From: Scandinavium sp002470465
GTDB taxonomy: Bacteria > Pseudomonadota > Gammaproteobacteria > Enterobacterales > Enterobacteriaceae
NCBI RefSeq assembly: GCF_040750395.1
Contig: NZ_JBFLVD010000014.1
Coordinates: 239,324 to 303,323 of the forward strand
Length of the DNA stretch: 64,000 nt
Direction: 5' to 3'
Shown here piece after piece: positions 43,276-52,056 of this stretch. The position numbers and the translations under genes are program-made. Each line of letters begins with the position of its first letter. The first letter of the stretch is position 1. The notes below the pieces were generated by a model. That model saw nothing but the letters and a program-made list of their open reading frames with translations. It was not told the origin of the DNA and did no database searches.

Positions 43276-44868
43276 ATGCGCAAGTTGGTTTTCTCCGCCG
43301 CGATGATCTCGCTGGCCTTCGGTCTCGCGGGATGCGATGACGCAAAAAATAAAGACACCGTAAACGCTCCGACGGCAAATCAGAACGCCGCGCCGAAAGA
43401 GGGCGGTTCGCTGATTATCGGCATTACCTCCGGCGATCCGCTGGCGGTGAACCCAATTTACGCCAGCGACCGCACGACGCTGACTATCATGCAGGCGCTT
43501 TATGCACCGCTTTACAGCTACAACGACGGCAAAATCGAATGGGGCCTGGCCGAAAGCCTGACGCCGTCCGCCGATAATCTCAGCTACACCCTGAAGCTGA
43601 AGCCGAACCTGAAATGGCAGGACGGCCAGCCGCTGACAGCCGACGACGTGGTTTTCACCTTTAACAAACTGCTGGATGAAAAGCAGCACAGCTTCTTCCG
43701 CAGCATGTTTATGTTTGGCGGTAAGCCGGTTGCGGTGAGCAAAGTTGACGATTTGACGGTGAAATTTACCCTGCCGCAGGTCAGCGCCGCGTTCGTCGGC
43801 ACCCTGGTGCAGATTTACCCCATTCCGCAGCACGTGTTCGCCAACGAAGCCGATCTGGAAAAGAGCAGCAAGAACGATGCGCCGGTGGGCTCCGGCCCGT
43901 TCAAATTTAAAGAGTATCGTGCCGGGCAGTACTACGCGCTGACCCGCTTTGATGACTACTGGAACGGCAAAGCGAAGCTCGATTCCGTGACCTACCGCTT
44001 CGCCAAAGACAGCAACTCCGCCAACCTTGCGCTGCAAAACGGCGAAATCAACCTGAAGATGGTCGATCCACAGGACGTCTCACGCCTGAAAAACACCGGC
44101 AAATTCGACTTCGTGACCTATCCGGAAGGGCGTCTGGCGTACATGACTTTCAACCAGAACGTGCCGGTGATGCAGAGCAAAGCGCTGCGTCAGGCAATCG
44201 CTTATGCCATCAACAAGGATGACCTTGTCACTACTGCGTTCACCTCACAGGATTACGCCAAACCGGCCACGTCGTTCCTGACGCCGGACACGCTGTACCA
44301 CTCGGACGACGTGGACCAGTACAAGTTCGATTTGCAAAAAGCGAAGGATTTGCTGAAGGAATCGGGTGCTCCGGCAGATCTGAAGCTGCGTCTGGCCTAT
44401 GTGAACACCAATAAAACCCAGGAAAGCATGAGCCTCTACATTCAGCAGCAGCTGAAGGCGCTGGGGATTAACGTGGAGCTGATGCCGCTGGACGCCAACG
44501 CCATGTCGCAGCGCAGCCTCGACATGAAAAACACCGCTTGGGAGCTGAACCTCGGCGGCTACATCATGGGTGCCGAGCCAGATGGCTACAAGTCGTTGTT
44601 TATGAGCAACGAAGCCTACAACTATGCGCACTACAAAAATCCGCAGTTCGATGCGCTGTGGGATAAAGGCGCGATTGAAACAGATGCTGCCAAACGCGGT
44701 GAGATCTACAAGCAGATTCAGCAGACCGTAGCGACCGATATGACGTACTACCCAATCGCCTACACCAATGCGACGGTCGCGGTCGATAAACGCTTTGGCG
44801 GTACCGCAGAAGCCGAACCTAAGCCGGTTTATATGTTCCAAGATCTGTCGAAGATTTATCAAAAATAA
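43276..44868 (+). CDS. ABC importer substrate-binding lipoprotein (SBP family 5)
   Basis: 530 residues. A lipoprotein signal with lipobox FGLAGC is followed by a family 5 solute-binding protein fold of the peptide/nickel/opine group (KEGGSLIIGITSGDPLAVNP; YTLKLKPNLKWQDGQPLTADDVVF; GSGPFKFKEY). AAGGAG lies ten bases upstream. It captures a peptide-like ligand in the periplasm for the permease and ATPase genes that follow. The exact substrate is not readable. A REP element separates it from the permease gene. Confidence 0.93.
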   Translation: MRKLVFSAAMISLAFGLAGCDDAKNKDTVNAPTANQNAAPKEGGSLIIGITSGDPLAVNPIYASDRTTLTIMQALYAPLYSYNDGKIEWGLAESLTPSADNLSYTLKLKPNLKWQDGQPLTADDVVFTFNKLLDEKQHSFFRSMFMFGGKPVAVSKVDDLTVKFTLPQVSAAFVGTLVQIYPIPQHVFANEADLEKSSKNDAPVGSGPFKFKEYRAGQYYALTRFDDYWNGKAKLDSVTYRFAKDSNSANLALQNGEINLKMVDPQDVSRLKNTGKFDFVTYPEGRLAYMTFNQNVPVMQSKALRQAIAYAINKDDLVTTAFTSQDYAKPATSFLTPDTLYHSDDVDQYKFDLQKAKDLLKESGAPADLKLRLAYVNTNKTQESMSLYIQQQLKALGINVELMPLDANAMSQRSLDMKNTAWELNLGGYIMGAEPDGYKSLFMSNEAYNYAHYKNPQFDALWDKGAIETDAAKRGEIYKQIQQTVATDMTYYPIAYTNATVAVDKRFGGTAEAEPKPVYMFQDLSKIYQK

Positions 44869-44895
44869 TCAGTGATATCTGAACGCTGACTCTGT

Positions 44896-44963
44896 GCCGG
44901 GCGGCACGTTGTTTGCCCGACCTACCAATCCCGTAGGCCCGGTAAGCGTAGCGCCACCGGGCA
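44896..44963. repeat. REP/BIME element between substrate-binding protein and permease genes
   Basis: Two REP-like palindromes: gccgggcggcac with tgcccg, then gtaggcccggtaagcgtagc/gccaccgggc. Transcribed in the operon, it could hold back mRNA decay and raise binding protein over membrane components. Confidence 0.75.
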
Positions 44964-44997
44964 CTTTCTCAGCGGCCAGTTTTGTGAAGGGAATGTC

Positions 44998-45951
44998 GTG
45001 AACTCAATGCTGACGCGTCGGCTGCTGCAACTGCTGCCGATGCTTTTCTTTATTTCGCTGGTGGCGTTCCTGCTGGTGAAGCTTGCGCCGGGTGACCCGG
45101 TGCAGGCGTATATCACCCCGAGGATGGCGCCAGAGGATATCGAGCGTATCCGCCACAGCCTCGGGCTCGATAAACCGCTGGTCACGCAATACTTCCTGTG
45201 GCTGAAAAACGTCCTTCAGGGCGACCTCGGTTATTCGCTTATCTACCATCGTCCGGTGCTGGAAATGATTGTCGAACGCATTCCCGCCACGCTCGGGCTG
45301 ATGGGGGCCTCGCTGGTTCTGGCGATTATCCTCGCGGTGCCGCTTGGCCTGCTGGCGGGCGCGTTTAAGCACCGCTGGCTCGATCACTTTCTCAACCTGT
45401 TTGCCTATGTCGGCATCTCCGTGCCGATTTTCTGGTTCGGTATTCTGCTCATTACCGTGTTTGCCGTGCAGCTTAACGCGCTGCCGAGCATGGGGATGCG
45501 TACGATTGGCGTCGAGGATAGCTGGGCCGACGTCGTGCGCCACGGCGTGCTGCCATGTATTGCGCTGACCTTTTACAACCTCTCCAACTATGTGCGCTAC
45601 GTACGCTCGAACACGATCGGTCAGCTTTCTGCAGACTACGTGCAGACGCAGTTAGCCTACGGTGCTACTTACCGCACGATCCTGTTTCGTCACGTGCTTA
45701 AAAACGTGCTGCTGCCGGTGATCACTCTGTTTGGCCTGTCGTTTGGCGAGCTGATCGTGGGCGCGTACGTGACCGAAAGCGTCTTCTCCTGGCCGGGCAT
45801 GGGCCTGCTGGGCATTCAGGCGATCGCCTCGCTGGATTATCCGCTGATCATGGCAATCATCCTGTTGTCGTCGCTGATGCTGATCCTCGGCAACCTGATG
45901 GCGGATCTGTTATATCGCTTCGCCGATCCCCGTATCCGGACGCTGAGGTAG
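44998..45951 (+). CDS. ABC importer permease 1 (DppB/OppB type)
   Basis: 317 residues, GTG start with AAGGGAA upstream. N-terminal LTRRLLQLLPMLFFISLVAF and LAPGDPVQAY are typical of DppB/OppB permeases, and the EAA loop (RTILFRHVLKNVLLPVITLF) contacts the ATPase. About six membrane helices. The next permease starts 6 bp later. Confidence 0.94.
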   Translation: MNSMLTRRLLQLLPMLFFISLVAFLLVKLAPGDPVQAYITPRMAPEDIERIRHSLGLDKPLVTQYFLWLKNVLQGDLGYSLIYHRPVLEMIVERIPATLGLMGASLVLAIILAVPLGLLAGAFKHRWLDHFLNLFAYVGISVPIFWFGILLITVFAVQLNALPSMGMRTIGVEDSWADVVRHGVLPCIALTFYNLSNYVRYVRSNTIGQLSADYVQTQLAYGATYRTILFRHVLKNVLLPVITLFGLSFGELIVGAYVTESVFSWPGMGLLGIQAIASLDYPLIMAIILLSSLMLILGNLMADLLYRFADPRIRTLR

Positions 45952-45957
45952 CAGACG

Positions 45958-46803
45958 ATGAGCAGAAGATGGCAAAACGTTCGTCACCAGCTGAAACGGA
46001 ATCGTCCGGCGCAGTTTTCCCTGCTGGTGCTCTTCATTTTTATTCTCGCGGCGCTGGCGGCGGGGTTCAGCCCTTACGATCCGGACCAGATGGCGCTCGG
46101 CGCGCGCATGCTGCCGCCCGATGCCGAGCACTGGTTCGGCACCGATGAATACGGTCGCGACTATTTCACCCGCGCGCTCTACGGCGGGCAGATCTCATTG
46201 ATGGTTGGCTTTCTGGTGATGATCTTCTCCACCCTGATTGGCACGGTAGTTGGCACCCTTAGCGGCTATTTTGGCGGCTGGATCGACAACCTGATGATGC
46301 GCGCCGTCGAAATCCTGATGGCGATCCCGGCGTTCTTCCTGCTGCTGGTGCTTAACGCGTACCTGAAGCCGGGCGTCGAGAGCATTATCCTGATTATCAG
46401 TCTGCTGACGTGGATGAACATGTCGCGCATGATCCGCGCCGAAACGCTGTCGGTGAAGGAACGTGAATATGTGCTCTACGCCCGCGCGTCCGGTGAGCAT
46501 CCGCTGCGGATCATCGTGCGCCACATTATTCCCGGCGTGCTGCCAACGATTATCGTCGCCGCCACGCTGAATATCGCCTCCGCGATTCTGATGGAGTCGA
46601 CGTTAAGCTTCCTCGGGCTTGGCGTGCAGCAGCCCGCCGCGTCCTGGGGCAGTATGCTGAACAACGCTCAGTCCTATATCGGCGAAGCCTCCTGGCTGGC
46701 GATGTTCCCGGGCATTCTCATTTTGCTGACGGTGTTCAGTTTTAACGTGCTGGGCGACGTGTTCCGCACCGCCTTTGAGCCGGGAGCCAACCGTGATGCA
46801 TAA
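45958..46803 (+). CDS. ABC importer permease 2 (DppC/OppC type)
   Basis: 281 residues with an N-terminal membrane helix (about 22-42), the LGTDEYGRDYF-like motif of DppC/OppC (here FGTDEYGRDYFTRALYGGQI), and the EAA loop (GEHPLRIIVRHIIPGVLPTI). It pairs with permease 1. Its end overlaps the first ATPase gene by 8 bp. Confidence 0.94.
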   Translation: MSRRWQNVRHQLKRNRPAQFSLLVLFIFILAALAAGFSPYDPDQMALGARMLPPDAEHWFGTDEYGRDYFTRALYGGQISLMVGFLVMIFSTLIGTVVGTLSGYFGGWIDNLMMRAVEILMAIPAFFLLLVLNAYLKPGVESIILIISLLTWMNMSRMIRAETLSVKEREYVLYARASGEHPLRIIVRHIIPGVLPTIIVAATLNIASAILMESTLSFLGLGVQQPAASWGSMLNNAQSYIGEASWLAMFPGILILLTVFSFNVLGDVFRTAFEPGANRDA

Positions 46804-47773
46804 CTTACTGGAACTCGAAAACTTAACAACGTCGTTCTTTACCCGCGACGGCGAAGTGCATTCGGTGCGCGGGGTGAGCTTTGCGCTGCAGCCCGGCGAG
46901 CTTGTCGGCATCGTCGGAGAATCGGGCTGCGGCAAAAGCGTCACCTGTAAGTCGGTGATCCAGCTGCTCGGTAATACCGGCAAAATCACCGGCGGCCATG
47001 TGCGCTTTCGCGGTGAAGATCTTGCGCGGAAAACGCCGGAGCAGATGCGGCGTATTCGCGGCAACGATATCGCGATGATCTTCCAGGATCCGATGACGGC
47101 GCTGAACCCGGTGCTGACCGTTGGCCGCCAGATGACGGAAATTTTGCGCCGCAATAAAGGGCTGTCGAAGCGTGAGGCGAAAGCCAAAGCGGTTGAAATG
47201 CTGGGCCGCGTGGGCATTGCGGATGCAGAGCGGCGCTTTGACCAGTATCCCCATGAGTTCAGCGGCGGGATGCGCCAGCGAGTAATGATTGCCATTGCGC
47301 TCTCCTGCGGTCCGCAGCTGCTGATTGCCGATGAGCCGACCACTGCGCTGGACGTGACCATTCAGGCGCAGATCCTGCGTCTGCTGAAATCGCTGCAGCA
47401 GGAAACCGGCACGGCGATTTTGCTTATCACCCACGATCTCGGCGTGGTGGCGCAGGTATGCAGCCGCGTGGTGGTGATGTACGGCGGGCAAGTGATGGAA
47501 GAGGGCAGCGTGGAGAACATTTTCTGGCAGCCTCTGCATCCGTACACCCGCGGGCTGCTGGCGTCTTTACCGCGTGCAGACGAACCTGAGCATCGTCTTT
47601 CGCCGATCGAAGGCTCTCCGCCAGGTTTGCTCAACCCGCCGCCGGGCTGCCCGTTTGCTGAACGCTGCCCGCAGAAGATGGCGCAGTGTGACAAGCAGCC
47701 ACCGTTTTACGCCAATAATAACGGCCACCGCACTGCATGCTGGCTATGGCAGGACAAGGAGATCCCCGCATGA
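46796..47773 (+). CDS. ABC importer ATPase 1 (DppD/OppD type)
   Basis: 325 residues from ATG 46796, inside the end of the permease gene. Walker A GESGCGKSVTCK, signature FSGGMRQR, Walker B LLIADEPTTALDVT. The C-terminal oligopeptide-transporter region has the cysteine-rich pattern CPFAERCPQKMAQC that binds an iron-sulfur cluster in this family. It powers import together with ATPase 2. Confidence 0.95.
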   Translation: MHNLLELENLTTSFFTRDGEVHSVRGVSFALQPGELVGIVGESGCGKSVTCKSVIQLLGNTGKITGGHVRFRGEDLARKTPEQMRRIRGNDIAMIFQDPMTALNPVLTVGRQMTEILRRNKGLSKREAKAKAVEMLGRVGIADAERRFDQYPHEFSGGMRQRVMIAIALSCGPQLLIADEPTTALDVTIQAQILRLLKSLQQETGTAILLITHDLGVVAQVCSRVVVMYGGQVMEEGSVENIFWQPLHPYTRGLLASLPRADEPEHRLSPIEGSPPGLLNPPPGCPFAERCPQKMAQCDKQPPFYANNNGHRTACWLWQDKEIPA

Positions 47774-48741
47774 GTCAGGAGCCATTAATTCGCGTACGCG
47801 ATCTGCGTAAGCACTATTCCCTCGGCGGCGGCCTGATGAGAAAAGGGCTGACGGTCAGGGCCGTCGACGGCGTCAGTTTCGATATTCTGCCGGGCGAAAC
47901 CTTTGGCCTGGTGGGCGAATCCGGCTGCGGTAAATCGACGCTCGGGCGGGCGATCCTGAGGCTGTTCGACATCACCTCCGGCGAGATTGCCTTTGCCGGG
48001 CAGGAGATTGCGCAGGCGAACGAGAAAACCCTCAAGCCCCTGCGTCGCCGGATGCAGGCCATTTTTCAGGATCCGTACTCCTCGCTGAACCCCGGTATGA
48101 CCGTGCAGCAGCTGGTGTCTGAGCCGATGCAGATCCATGGCTATGACAAGCAGACCCAGCGCGATCGTGCGCAAGAGCTGTTGTATAAAGTTGGGCTCAA
48201 GCAGGAGCATTTACAGCGTTTCCCGCATGAGTTCAGCGGCGGGCAGCGCCAGCGCATCAGCATCGCCCGCGCGCTGTCGGTACGCCCGGAGTTTGTGCTG
48301 TGCGACGAGCCGCTCTCGGCGCTTGATGTGTCGGTGCAGGCGCAGGTGGTGAATATCCTGCAGGATTTACAGCAGGAGCTGGGGCTGACCTATCTGTTTA
48401 TCGCCCATGACCTGTCGATGGTGCGCCATATCTCCAGCCGGATTGGCGTGATGTATCTCGGCAAGCTGGTGGAGGTGGCAGAGGCCAATACGCTGTATCA
48501 GCACCCGGCGCATCCGTATACGCGAGCGCTGCTGGCCTCCGTACCGCAGCCCGATCCGCGCGTGCGTCATCTCGATCACGGCGGGCTGAAAGGGGAAATC
48601 CCGGGCCCGACGGCGGAAATCAGCGGCTGCCGGTTCTGTAGCCGCTGCCCGCAGGTGATGCCGGTTTGTCGCGAGCAGGAGCCGCCGATGCAGGAGATTG
48701 CCCCGCGCCATTTTGCGGCGTGCTGGTTGTTTAAGGTCTGA
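47770..48741 (+). CDS. ABC importer ATPase 2 (DppF/OppF type)
   Basis: 323 residues. ATG at 47770 overlaps the stop of ATPase 1 by 4 bp (ATGA). Walker A GESGCGKSTLGR, signature FSGGQRQR, Walker B FVLCDEPLSALDVS, and the C-terminal CRFCSRCPQVMPVC cluster motif. It completes a five-gene importer. A REP element and the LysR gene follow. Confidence 0.95.
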   Translation: MSQEPLIRVRDLRKHYSLGGGLMRKGLTVRAVDGVSFDILPGETFGLVGESGCGKSTLGRAILRLFDITSGEIAFAGQEIAQANEKTLKPLRRRMQAIFQDPYSSLNPGMTVQQLVSEPMQIHGYDKQTQRDRAQELLYKVGLKQEHLQRFPHEFSGGQRQRISIARALSVRPEFVLCDEPLSALDVSVQAQVVNILQDLQQELGLTYLFIAHDLSMVRHISSRIGVMYLGKLVEVAEANTLYQHPAHPYTRALLASVPQPDPRVRHLDHGGLKGEIPGPTAEISGCRFCSRCPQVMPVCREQEPPMQEIAPRHFAACWLFKV

Positions 48742-48759
48742 GTTTTACCTGCGAAATCT

Positions 48760-48829
48760 GCCCGGTGACGGCTTACGCCTTACCGGGCCTACAAAAAGCG
48801 CAGGCCGGGTTAGCGCAGCGCCACCCGGC
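48760..48829. repeat. REP/BIME pair overlapping the end of the LysR gene
   Basis: gcccggtgacggcttacgcc/taccgggc and gccgggttagcgcagcg/ccacccggc are two facing REP palindromes. The second one contains the stop codon and the last codons of the LysR gene on the minus strand. Confidence 0.75.
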
Positions 48830-49724
48830 TTTCATTGCGCAGCTCATGCACTAGCTCAATAAACGCCTTCAGCCCCGGCGGAACGTGACGTCTGCCGGGG
48901 TAGTAGAGCTGCAGGCCGCCAAACGGCTGACTCCACTCGTCCATCACGCTGATTAGCCGCCCGGCGGCGATATCCTCATCCACAAACCAGTTGGAAATAA
49001 AGGCGATGCCGATCCCGCTGAGGGCGGCGCGATGAATGGCGCGCATCTCGTTAAGCACGATACGCGGCGGCACGTTGACGTTGATTTTCTGCTGGTTGCG
49101 CTCCAGCTCCCAGTGATAAATGCCGCCGTGGGACATGCGCATGCCGACGCTCTGATGTTTCAGTAAATCATCCGGCGACTGCGGCGTGCCGTGTCTGGCC
49201 AGATACTCCGGCGTAGCGACGATCAGCATGCGGATGTCCGGCGTGAGCGGTACGGCAATCATGTCCTGAGGCACGGATTCCGCCAGGCGGATCCCCGCGT
49301 CATAGCCTTCCGCCACAATATCGACCAGCCGCGATTCGCTGGTGATCTCCAGCCGTATTTGCGGGTAGCGTTTCAGGAATATTTCCAGCAACGGTTCATA
49401 CAGTATCGACACGCTCTCCTGCGGAGCGTTAATGCGCAGCGTGCCGGTGGGCGTATCGGGGACGGCGGCGATCTCTTCCGACGCGCGCTGAATTTCCGCC
49501 AGCGCAGGCGCAATCCGCTCGACGTAGCGCTCGCCTGCAGGCGTCAGCGCTACGCTGCGGGTGGAACGGTTGAACAAGCGCACCTTCAGACGGCTTTCCA
49601 GCCCGGCAACGGCATTGCTGACCGCCGTGGCGGACATGCCGAGTTCGCGCGCCGCGGCGCGAAAACTTTGACGATGGGCGACGGCGAGCACCACTTCCAG
49701 CTCCGTGAATCCTGTGCGATGCAT
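48810..49724 (-). CDS. LysR-family transcriptional regulator
   Basis: 304 residues. Winged helix-turn-helix in the first 65 residues (ELEVVLAVAHRQSFRAAARE; MSATAVSNAVAGLESRLKVR; FNRSTRSVALT) and a LysR substrate-binding domain of the CrgA/AaeR-like kind. It is divergent from the aldehyde dehydrogenase gene with a 104-bp shared promoter region, so it probably controls that gene and itself. The final residues are encoded by a REP element. The inducer is unknown. Confidence 0.93.
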   Translation of the reverse strand: MHRTGFTELEVVLAVAHRQSFRAAARELGMSATAVSNAVAGLESRLKVRLFNRSTRSVALTPAGERYVERIAPALAEIQRASEEIAAVPDTPTGTLRINAPQESVSILYEPLLEIFLKRYPQIRLEITSESRLVDIVAEGYDAGIRLAESVPQDMIAVPLTPDIRMLIVATPEYLARHGTPQSPDDLLKHQSVGMRMSHGGIYHWELERNQQKINVNVPPRIVLNEMRAIHRAALSGIGIAFISNWFVDEDIAAGRLISVMDEWSQPFGGLQLYYPGRRHVPPGLKAFIELVHELRNESRVALR

Positions 49725-49828
49725 AGATTATCCCGATTTTCGTGACAGTCCATTCAGGATAGACCCTCTTATCGTAGCGGTCATCCGTTTCTATACTCGC
49801 TCCACAAACTGAATATGTGGGGAATACC

Positions 49829-51244
49829 ATGCAGCACATCGACAGCATTTACATCAACGGCGAATTCGTTACTCCGCACGGCGAAGAGCGCTTTGAACTG
49901 TTCAACCCGACAACCGAAGCGGTAATTGGCACCGTGCGCCTGGCTGATGAAGTCGACGCCGAACGGGCGATCGCGGCAGCGAAAGCGGCGTTTCCTGCCT
50001 GGTCCCGCACGACGAAAGCAGAGCGTATCGCCGTGCTGAAGCGTATGCACGCTGCCGTTGCGGCGCGTGAGGATGAGCTTCTGGAGGCTATCGTTACGGA
50101 ATACGGTGCACCTGCGGTTCGCGGGCGCTGGATGGCGCAATACCCGGCTGACGTGATTGCTCAGGCAATTGAGGCGCTGGAGTCTTTCGAATTTGTTGAG
50201 CGGGCTGGCAGCGCGCAGGTGATCATGACTCCGGTGGGCGTGGCGGGGCTCATCACGCCGTGGAACAGCGACGCCGGGTTTATCTGCAATAAGCTTGCCA
50301 CGGCGATGGCGGCGGGCTGTACGGCGGTGATCAAACCGAGCGAGATGAGCGGCATTCAGACTCAGGTTGTGACCGAAGCGCTGCATGAAGCCGGTATTCC
50401 GGCGGGCGTGTTCAATATCATTACCGGGCGCGGCGAGGTGGTGGGCGACGCGATTAACCATCATCCCGACATCGCCAAAATCTCCTTTACCGGTTCGACG
50501 GCGGTAGGCAAGCACATCGTTGAAAGCGGGGCGCGGACCCTGAAGCGCGTGACGCTCGAGCTCGGCGGGAAGTCACCGACGATTATTCTGGACGATGCCG
50601 AAACCGATCGGGCCGTGCCGCTGGCGCTGGCAGCAGGCTTTATGAACAGCGGGCAGGCCTGCGTCGCCGGAACGCGTATTCTGGTGCCGCGTAGCCGCCA
50701 GACGGAATTTGAACAGGCGTTCGTTCAGGCGGTAAGTAAGGTGCAGTCCGGCGATCCGCGTAATGAAAATACCGATATCGGCCCGATGGTCAGCCGCAAG
50801 CAATGGCAGCGCGTGCAGGACTACATTCGTCTTGGCGTGGAAGAGGGGGCGAAGCTGCTGGTTGGCGGAGAAGGGCGCCCGGCGGGCATGACGCAGGGCT
50901 GGGGCGTGAAGCCGACCGTCTTTGTCGGGCATAACCAGATGCGCATTGCCCGTGAAGAGATTTTTGGCCCGGTGCTGGTGATGATCCCTTACGATGATGA
51001 AGCCGAAGCGCTGGCTATCGCTAACGACACGACCTATGGCCTGAGTGCGATGGTGCTTGGCAGCAACACCGAACGTGCAGTGCGCGTTGCGCAGCAAATT
51101 GAATCGGGTCGTGTGCTGGTCAATACGATGGCACATGAACCTAAAGCGCCGTTCGGCGGCATGAAGCAGTCCGGCCTGGGCCGCGAAATGGGCAAATGGG
51201 GCATACAGGCTTATCTGGAAGCGAAAACGCTGCTGGTGGGATAA
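49829..51244 (+). CDS. NAD(P)-dependent aldehyde dehydrogenase family protein
   Basis: 471 residues from ATG 49829 (GTGGGGA upstream). ALDH superfamily with the catalytic pair E244 (LELGGKSP) and C278 (SGQACVAG), the oxyanion asparagine in TPWNSD (N146), and the C-terminal EIFGPVLV and PFGGMKQSGLGRE motifs. It oxidises an aldehyde to an acid; substrate not assignable. Regulated probably by the divergent LysR protein. Confidence 0.94.
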   Translation: MQHIDSIYINGEFVTPHGEERFELFNPTTEAVIGTVRLADEVDAERAIAAAKAAFPAWSRTTKAERIAVLKRMHAAVAAREDELLEAIVTEYGAPAVRGRWMAQYPADVIAQAIEALESFEFVERAGSAQVIMTPVGVAGLITPWNSDAGFICNKLATAMAAGCTAVIKPSEMSGIQTQVVTEALHEAGIPAGVFNIITGRGEVVGDAINHHPDIAKISFTGSTAVGKHIVESGARTLKRVTLELGGKSPTIILDDAETDRAVPLALAAGFMNSGQACVAGTRILVPRSRQTEFEQAFVQAVSKVQSGDPRNENTDIGPMVSRKQWQRVQDYIRLGVEEGAKLLVGGEGRPAGMTQGWGVKPTVFVGHNQMRIAREEIFGPVLVMIPYDDEAEALAIANDTTYGLSAMVLGSNTERAVRVAQQIESGRVLVNTMAHEPKAPFGGMKQSGLGREMGKWGIQAYLEAKTLLVG

Positions 51245-51250
51245 CGTTGG

Positions 51251-51331
51251 ATGGCCGGGCGGCGCGTGACTTGCCCGGCCTGGGTGAACACTCAACTGTA
51301 GGCCCGGTAAGGCGTCAGCCGCCACCGGGCA
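51251..51331. repeat. REP/BIME element between the aldehyde dehydrogenase and DsbA-like genes
   Basis: ggccgggcggcgcg/cttgcccggcc and taggcccggtaaggcgtcag/ccgccaccgggc are two REP units between convergent genes. The same core occurs at 44896 and 48760. Confidence 0.75.
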
Positions 51332-51357
51332 ATCAGACACCGGGCAACGCTCAGTGG

Positions 51358-51906
51358 TTATGCCAGAATTCGCTCAGCCCAAACGGCAATATCATCCCCG
51401 CTGCCTAAATCTGGCTGAACCAGCCCGTTTACCATAAACGTCGGCGACACGTGGATCCCGTTCTGGCGGGCGTATTTACAGTGCCATTTAATCAACGTTT
51501 GCAGCTCCGGCACCGCGAACGCTTCGGCGACCTGTACGCCGCTGTAGCGTTCAATACGTTCCAGAATGTCCTGCGGCGTGGCCTGCATATTCGGCCCGCT
51601 GCAATGATCCGTGAATTCAAACTCCTCCCGACGATCTGCCACCGCCTGCATCACTTTTTTGGCTTTGGCTTTACCGTCCGGCAAGGTTGATGCGGCAAGA
51701 ATGCAGCGGACGATTACGCCAGAGAAAAGATGCCACGGCTGTGACTGCAAACGGATTTTTATCGTCAGCTTATCTTCTCCGACGGCGGCCAGCAGTGCGT
51801 CAAGTTTGTTGAACGCTTTTACCGAGAAGGGGCAGGTAGGTTCCAGAAAAACCTCGAAAGTTTTTGGACCGTGCCCCCACTCCAGCGCCTGTGCCTGTAA
51901 GCTCAT
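51358..51906 (-). CDS. Thioredoxin-fold protein, DsbA family, cytoplasmic (CPFS motif)
   Basis: 182 residues. The thioredoxin-like start FEVFLEPTCPFSVKAFNKLD has C25 but serine in place of the second active-site cysteine (CPFS), as in glutathione-linked members rather than disulfide oxidases. A helical insertion and a cis-proline segment (VSPTFMVNG) follow. There is no signal peptide, so it should act in the cytoplasm. It is next to gss, a glutathione enzyme. Substrate unknown. Confidence 0.85.
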   Translation of the reverse strand: MSLQAQALEWGHGPKTFEVFLEPTCPFSVKAFNKLDALLAAVGEDKLTIKIRLQSQPWHLFSGVIVRCILAASTLPDGKAKAKKVMQAVADRREEFEFTDHCSGPNMQATPQDILERIERYSGVQVAEAFAVPELQTLIKWHCKYARQNGIHVSPTFMVNGLVQPDLGSGDDIAVWAERILA

Positions 51907-52056
51907 GTTGACTCCTGATGTTGTGTTGTCGTTTCGATTATCTTATCTGCGAGGTGTATGATTAAGCCACTTCTGTCAGAACATTGGCAATGCGCAGACG
52001 ACGACAGGAATTCAGTAAGCCGCCTGCTCCCCCGAACGAAAAATTAGGTTGGAAGA

